A DNA stretch of 64,000 nucleotides from Dactylosporangium fulvum (lineage in GTDB: Bacteria > Actinomycetota > Actinomycetes > Mycobacteriales > Micromonosporaceae), in the NCBI RefSeq assembly GCF_025137375.1, contig NZ_CP073720.1, forward strand, positions 9,944,501 to 10,008,500, in the 5' to 3' direction. This document shows, piece after piece, positions 60,023 to 64,000 of this stretch. A program made the translations under genes and the position numbers. Every line of letters begins with the position of its first letter. Within the stretch, counting starts at the first letter, position 1. The notes under the pieces are model-generated. The model saw only the letters and a program-made list of their open reading frames with translations, was not told the DNA's origin and searched no databases.

Positions 60023-60766
60023 TCAGGGGTGGCCGGTGAGCAGACGCAGCGAGCCGACGAACTCGGGCTGGATGCGCAGGTGGCCGTGGCGTTTGTCCCA
60101 GGCGCCGGTGTCGAGGTCGCGGCGTAGGTGTTCGACTGCGCGGGTTTCGTCGGTGTTGTCGACGAAGGTCCACGCCGATTGTGATCGGCGTCCGGCGGGC
60201 TCGAGGAACCGTTCGGGGCGGGCGTAGAACGCTACGGTGAACCCGTCTACGCAGTCGATCGGCACTAGCACCTCCTGCATGTGGCAGGTCGTGCCGATGT
60301 GTTCGGCGATCAGGTCCAGTGCCGGGTAGCGGCGGCGATGAGTTCGGGTGCGTATTCGGCGAGCTGCAGCAGGTCGAGGGCGTCGCCGTCGAAGGTGAGG
60401 ACGACGACCGGCCCGCGGGTGACCCGCCGCAGTTCGCGGAGTCCGGCGGCGGTGTCGGACCATTGGTGCACGGTGACGGAGGCGAGGGCGGCGTCGAAGC
60501 TGTCGTCGTCGAACGGCAGCCGTTCCGCGGTCGCGTCCAGCGCCGGTACCCGGTGCGGTGAGCGTCCACAGCATCGCCGCGGACGGTTCGGCCGCGACGA
60601 CGTACCGGTCGGTGGGCTCGTAGGAGCCAGCGCCCGCGCCGACGTTGGTGATCGTGCGGGCGTCGCCAAATGCTGCGTGGACGCGTGCTTCGATGCGTGG
60701 GTCGGTGCGGCGCTGGTTGGCGTAGCCGTGGCCGTGTTGGTGGTAGTCGACGTCGCCGGCGGGCAT
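60023..60766 (-). pseudogene. SAM-dependent methyltransferase with two compensating frameshifts
   Basis: Class I methyltransferase, split over two frames. It starts RIEARVHAAFGDARTITNVG, then AGAGSYEPTDRYVVAAEPSA with the SAM-binding glycine motif. Near 60565 the similarity moves to another frame (VPALDATAERLPFDDDSFDA, TVHQWSDTAAGLRELRRVTR). Near 60325 it returns to the first (PALDLIAEHIGTTCHMQEVL, SAWTFVDNTDETRAVEHLRR) until the stop at 60023. The overall length fits the family if both shifts are ignored. Either the gene is dead or the assembly has two single-base errors here. Confidence 0.8.
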
Positions 60767-60808
60767 GGCGGCTCCTCCCGTTGTGGCGGGGCTGGTGGAC
60801 GGGCCGGT

Positions 60809-61339
60809 TCAGGGTTGCAGGCGCTGTGGCACCCAGCCGTCAGGCCTGAGCTCGTAGCGCAGGCGGCAGTGCAGCCGGTCGACGCTGCCGTGCCAGAACT
60901 CGATGGTGGCGGGTTCCAGGCGGTAGCCGGCCCAGCTGTCCGGGCGGGCGATCGGGGTGCCGGCGGTGAGGAGGTCCGCGGCGCGCTGCCGTAACCCGGC
61001 CTCGTCGTCAAGTGGTGTGCTCTGCCGGGACGCGGCGGTGGTGGCCTGCGCGGCGGTGGTGGCCTGCGCGGCGGTGGTGGCCTGCGCGGCGGTGGGCCGC
61101 TCGGCGAACAACGCCTCGGATTCGACGGCAGGCAATCGCCGGACGGGGCCAGCGACGTGGATCTGCTGGAGGGTCTTGCGCCAGTAGAACGTCGCCGACG
61201 CGTACGGCCGGACGGCGATGTCAGTGCCTTTGCGGCTGCCGGTGTGGGTGGTGAACACAAGGCCGCGCGGGTCGAACGATTTGAGCATCACGACCCGGCT
61301 TGACGGGGTGCCGGCGGCGTCGGCGGTGGCCAGGACCAT
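60809..61339 (-). pseudogene. PdxH-like flavin oxidase lacking its N-terminus
   Basis: Resembles pyridoxamine 5'-phosphate oxidase, which makes pyridoxal phosphate with FMN. The frame starts abruptly at MVLATADAAGTPSSRVVMLK, which in complete enzymes lies about 40-60 residues in. Then come SFDPRGLVFTTHTGSRKGTD, ATFYWRKTLQQIHVAGPVRR, and the end block SWAGYRLEPATIEFWHGSVD with RLHCRLRYE. Upstream DNA has no matching N-terminus. A triple AQATTA insertion sits in the middle from an 18-base tandem repeat. The truncated protein is probably inactive, although the rest is intact. Confidence 0.7.
61033..61095. repeat. 18-base tandem repeat within the PdxH-like gene
   Basis: Three exact copies of GCGGCGGTGGTGGCCTGC (61033-61050, 61051-61068, 61069-61086) and a partial fourth. 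They encode repeated AQATTA on the minus strand. Confidence 0.9.
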
Positions 61340-61371
61340 CGCGTCGCTCGTGAAAGGGCGGAAACCGCATC

Positions 61372-62016
61372 GTGTCCGAAACCCCTCTGTGGCTGCAGGG
61401 CCGCACCGCCGTCATCGACGAAGGGGACCCGTCGGGCTGGCGTGACGGCACCACCCCCGACTACCACCTCTCCCACACCGTCATGCCCGGCCAGCGCACC
61501 ACCCAGCACGCACCCGACTCGCTCGAGGCGATCGTCGAGAGCATCGTGCAGGTCTTCGAGATGGAAGTCTCGTATAAGAAGGACCCGGCGACCTGGGTGT
61601 CGATGGTCACCGAGCACTTCCGCACGAACGTCAACGGCGGGGGCTGGGCCAGCGCGCAGGACATCGTCGACATCGGCAGCTACAACATCCTGATCGGCGA
61701 GAGCCCGTTCTACCGCAGTGGTCAGGAGTCGTTCGAGTCCTCGCATCACATCTTCCACCAGGCGTTCCCGGGCGGGTTCTACTGGGAGGTCCTGTAGGTG
61801 CTCAGCCCGCCGCCGGTGGTCACGTTCAAGTGGCGGCACTGGGGCGCGTTCGAAGGGGAATACCACGGACATCAGCCCGACGGGACGACGGTCGAGATGT
61901 TCGGGATCAGCGTCGCTAAGCTCAGCGATGACCTGAAGCTGCTGGAGGTTGAGCACTACTACGACCCGAACCAGTTCCTCGGCAAGCTCACCGGCGGCTG
62001 CCCCGTCACGCACTGA
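61372..62016 (+). pseudogene. SnoaL-like protein interrupted by an in-frame TAG
   Basis: Two consecutive open stretches in the same frame, 61372-61797 and 61798-62016, are separated only by a TAG at 61795-61797. The first reads VSETPLWLQGRTAVIDEGDP, SLEAIVESIVQVFEMEVSYK and SSHHIFHQAFPGGFYWEVL. The second continues VLSPPPVVTFKWRHWGAFEG and KLLEVEHYYDPNQFLGKLTG. Together they give a 214-residue SnoaL/ester-cyclase-like protein in which the stop most likely replaced a Glu or Gln codon. The start is a GTG, divergent from the truncated PdxH-like gene. Read-through is possible but a point nonsense mutation is simpler. Confidence 0.75.
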
Positions 62017-62027
62017 CGCTCACCTCG

Positions 62028-62061
62028 GCGTGGCCACCCGGCGCGGCCGGGGTGGCCACGC
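62028..62061 (+). terminator. Hairpin after the SnoaL-like gene
   Basis: GCGTGGCCACCC (62028-62039) pairs perfectly with GGGTGGCCACGC (62050-62061), 12 bases after the stop. Confidence 0.72.
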
Positions 62062-62157
62062 CGCTTCCGCCGCACCCGCCTGATCGGGCGTCTACGGTGA
62101 GGTGACCGACGTACGACGACCCCGGCCGCGGTGCCGGGGCGGTGGTGGAGGTGGCGT

Positions 62158-62568
62158 GTGCGGCTCAGTGTGCGGAACCGGTTTCCCGGCATGGTGACGG
62201 CGGTTGCCGTCAGCACGGTGCAGGTGCGACTGGCCGGCGGTCAGCTGATGACGGCCGCGATTACCGCCGACTCGGCGCGCGAGTTGGACCTGGCCGAAGG
62301 CGCATCGGTGTTGGTGCTGGTCAAGTCCACGGAGGTGGCGATCGCCGTGGGCGAGGTGCAGCGGATCAGCATCCGGAACCATTTGCTCGGCACGATCGAG
62401 GCGGTCGAGCACGGCGCGGTGATGAGCACCGTGCGGGTGGCCTTGGATGGTGGAGAGACGGCGACCGCGGTGATCACCCGCGACGCCGCGGAAGACCTCG
62501 GACTGGCGTCCGGCGGCCGAGTCACAGCGCTGGTGAAGTCGACCGAGGTCAGCGTGGCGTTGCCGTAG
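62158..62568 (+). CDS. Tandem Mop-domain (molbindin-like) protein
   Basis: A 136-residue cytosolic protein made only of two molybdate/tungstate-binding Mop (TOBE) domains. The first reads SVRNRFPGMVTAVAVSTVQV to ASVLVLVKSTEVAIAVG, and the second SIRNHLLGTIEAVEHGAVMS to GRVTALVKSTEVSVALP. Both keep the SxRNxxxGxI opening and the LVKSTEV ending that build the oxyanion site. Two Mop units per chain is the arrangement of dimeric molbindins that store or buffer molybdate. The GTG at 62158 has GGAGG upstream. No molybdate transporter or cofactor gene is adjacent in the window. Confidence 0.9.
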   Translation: MRLSVRNRFPGMVTAVAVSTVQVRLAGGQLMTAAITADSARELDLAEGASVLVLVKSTEVAIAVGEVQRISIRNHLLGTIEAVEHGAVMSTVRVALDGGETATAVITRDAAEDLGLASGGRVTALVKSTEVSVALP

Positions 62569-62731
62569 CCGGATGCATGCAGGCCACGGCGGCTTCTGCG
62601 CCTGTTGGAACGTCTGGCCGGGTGGGCCTGGGGTCTGGTGGCGTTGACGTGCGCCCGTTGACCGGCCAGTGCATCGGTGGCGTCGCAGCCGTGTGGAGTG
62701 ACTGGTGGGCCTCGTGGTGTGGGATGCGCTG

Positions 62732-63154
62732 CTACGACAACGGGACGATGTCGTCGAGGGTCACGGTGATCAGGTCGGCGCCGTATCGCGTGAGCAATGC
62801 AGCACGTGCGGCTGTCGCGTGCGGCGAGAGGATCTCGACGCGGGTCCCGTCGTGCGGCACCATGATCGCTGCGATGCGCACGCCGCTCGCGCGCCAATAC
62901 TCCCGGTCGGCCGCGACCCGCGCAGCGACGCGTTCGAGTGCCGATCGGGTGTGCTCGGCAGGAAAAAACCGGACCGAGGCCCGGAGGTGACCGCGTACCT
63001 CGTCGTCGAGTGCTGACGGTGTCGTGCGGTAGATGTGTACGCCGCTGCCGTCGTCGGTACGTGCGAGCCCGGCGTAGGAGTCCGGGTAGGTCCGGGCGAG
63101 GTACCTGTCGAGAACGCTGAGATCTGTGGGGTCCCAGGGGTCGTCGATGGTCAC
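62732..63154 (-). CDS. Uncharacterised protein
   Basis: A 140-residue protein that I do not recognise. It starts VTIDDPWDPTDLSVLDRYLA and has a strand-rich N-terminal half (YPDSYAGLARTDDGSGVHIY), then a helix (HTRSALERVAARVAADREYW). The C-terminal block RIAAIMVPHDGTRVEILSPH precedes ADLITVTLDDIVPLS. The shape recalls secreted inhibitors and fold-back domains that accompany actinomycete proteases, but no signal peptide is visible. The GTG at 63154 is preferred over the frame open to 63223. Confidence 0.65.
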   Translation of the reverse strand: MTIDDPWDPTDLSVLDRYLARTYPDSYAGLARTDDGSGVHIYRTTPSALDDEVRGHLRASVRFFPAEHTRSALERVAARVAADREYWRASGVRIAAIMVPHDGTRVEILSPHATAARAALLTRYGADLITVTLDDIVPLS

Positions 63155-63224
63155 GGGGTTCCTCACGGTGCCGGGGTGGTGTGCCGGACGACGGCGATCC
63201 GCCGCCCGGCACCGTACGTCCACG

Positions 63225-64000
63225 TTACAGCGTGGCCAGCGAAACCCTGAAGTACGAAAGCAGCATGGAGATCGGAATGATGGTGATGCGGTTGTAGCAC
63301 TTGCGGGTCGGGTTCGTCGGCACGCCGGTGCATCCGACCACGGTGGCGGTCCGGCCGCCTGAGATGATTCCCTTCGCGATGACCTGGTCGGGGTTGCTGG
63401 CCAGGCTGAACACCGGGCCTCCGCTGTCGCCGTCTCCGGCGGCGTTGCCGCCGTTGTCCTGCCGTGCCTCGATGATGCCGGCCTGGTGCCAGCCGCCGAC
63501 GTCGGAGCTGGCGTTCGTCGACGTCACCCGCACCCCGCAGACCACGCCGGAGAACGATCCTGACGTGCAGGTCAGATCGCCGACCGCGCTGCCGGCTTGG
63601 CCGACAACGGGCTTGTTGTACCCGGATCCGTTGTTCCAGGCGCCGTCGTAGACCCGTGCCGACGCCGAATTCGGCGACAGGTTGATCAGCATCGAGTCGA
63701 TCTCCCGCCCGGCGAACGCGACCGAGCCGATGGTGGCGCCGGCGCCGTTGCGCACCGCGTTCGGCGCCGAACCGCAGTGCGCCGCCGACGTCGTGTAGTA
63801 GGTGCTGCCCGAGCGGACGATGAAGCCGCTGGAGCAGACCGCACCGACCTGGTTCGGCGCACTGAGGATCTGCAGTCTGGCGCCGCCGTAGTACGGTGCC
63901 GAGTCGTTCTGCCGGGCCAGCGGCTCCGTGCCGCCCTCCACGAGCGTGCGAACGACAGCCCGGTTTGCGCGCCGCGCGTTCAGTGACGGCTGCGCCTTCG
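63225..64000 (-). CDS. Secreted trypsin-like serine protease, streptogrisin-like (partial)
   Basis: The S1-type protease domain and its C-terminus; the start lies beyond base 64000. The frame runs unbroken from the window edge (KAQPSLNARRANRAVVRTLV), which is probably the end of a pro-region. The catalytic residues are His in YYTTSAAHCGSAP, a likely Asp in GREIDSMLINL and Ser in GDGDSGGPVFS. Cys pairs (AVCSSG/AAHCG, LTCTSG/VVCGV and VVGCTG/RKCYN) fit secreted members. The short distance to the unknown gene at 62732 on the same strand may be meaningful. Confidence 0.9.
   Translation of the reverse strand, partial: KAQPSLNARRANRAVVRTLVEGGTEPLARQNDSAPYYGGARLQILSAPNQVGAVCSSGFIVRSGSTYYTTSAAHCGSAPNAVRNGAGATIGSVAFAGREIDSMLINLSPNSASARVYDGAWNNGSGYNKPVVGQAGSAVGDLTCTSGSFSGVVCGVRVTSTNASSDVGGWHQAGIIEARQDNGGNAAGDGDSGGPVFSLASNPDQVIAKGIISGGRTATVVGCTGVPTNPTRKCYNRITIIPISMLLSYFRVSLATL

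Overview
The window is chromosomal DNA from a high-GC actinomycete. GTG starts are common, genes often overlap by 4 bases, and the families point to Actinobacteria: DUF397, DUF5753, DUF6232 and DUF6230/DUF6114 proteins, the TadA-associated protein, and an SRP RNA beside dnaX. The mix looks most like Micromonosporaceae (Actinoplanes, Micromonospora or Dactylosporangium type). This placement is inference from gene content.

Layout. 1-1.4 kb: 5' end of dnaX, SRP RNA, a tRNA-Ser and a lipoprotein. 1.5-6 kb: an accessory patch with an HTH-DUF5753 regulator, three DUF397 partners, a wrecked second regulator, two DUF6232 proteins, two copies of a palindromic element and three copies of a 12-base motif. 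6.2-7 kb: tRNA-Ser and deoD. 7.1-12.3 kb: a MacB-type exporter operon (lipoprotein, adaptor, ATPase, permease) facing a two-component system. 12.3-25.3 kb: TetR regulator and thioesterase, tadA and its partner, a beta-propeller protein, tyrA, mtnA, a PHP phosphoesterase, an EamA transporter, a DUF885 peptidase and the DUF6114/DUF6230 pair. 25.9-30.7 kb: a large secreted sugar dehydrogenase followed by about 2 kb of gene debris. 30.7-38.5 kb: a second exporter operon, a three-repeat secreted protein, a selenium-binding protein with a membrane partner, and an HxlR/SDR pair.

39.2-49.5 kb is the most interesting region. Eight minus-strand genes sit almost without gaps: htpG, a 51-residue ORF, an aminoglycoside-phosphotransferase-like protein, a SWIM-like zinc protein, a 443-residue protein, a VWA protein, a MoxR-type AAA+ ATPase and a 927-residue DUF5682 protein. 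The last five resemble the YehL-type MoxR/VWA systems, whose function is unknown. Their linkage here to Hsp90 suggests a protein-remodelling machine.

49.6-58 kb holds a secreted phosphoesterase, a TolB-like protein, a LysR/aldo-keto reductase pair, argS and a Lys/Ala-rich protein with an EcsC-like tail. At 58.2-58.4 kb are tRNA-Ser and tRNA-Arg. A tyrosine integrase overlaps the tRNA-Arg 3' end, marking an integration site. Just inside lie three genes each damaged in a different way (methyltransferase, PdxH-like, SnoaL-like), then a tandem Mop-domain protein, an unknown protein and a secreted serine protease running off the end.
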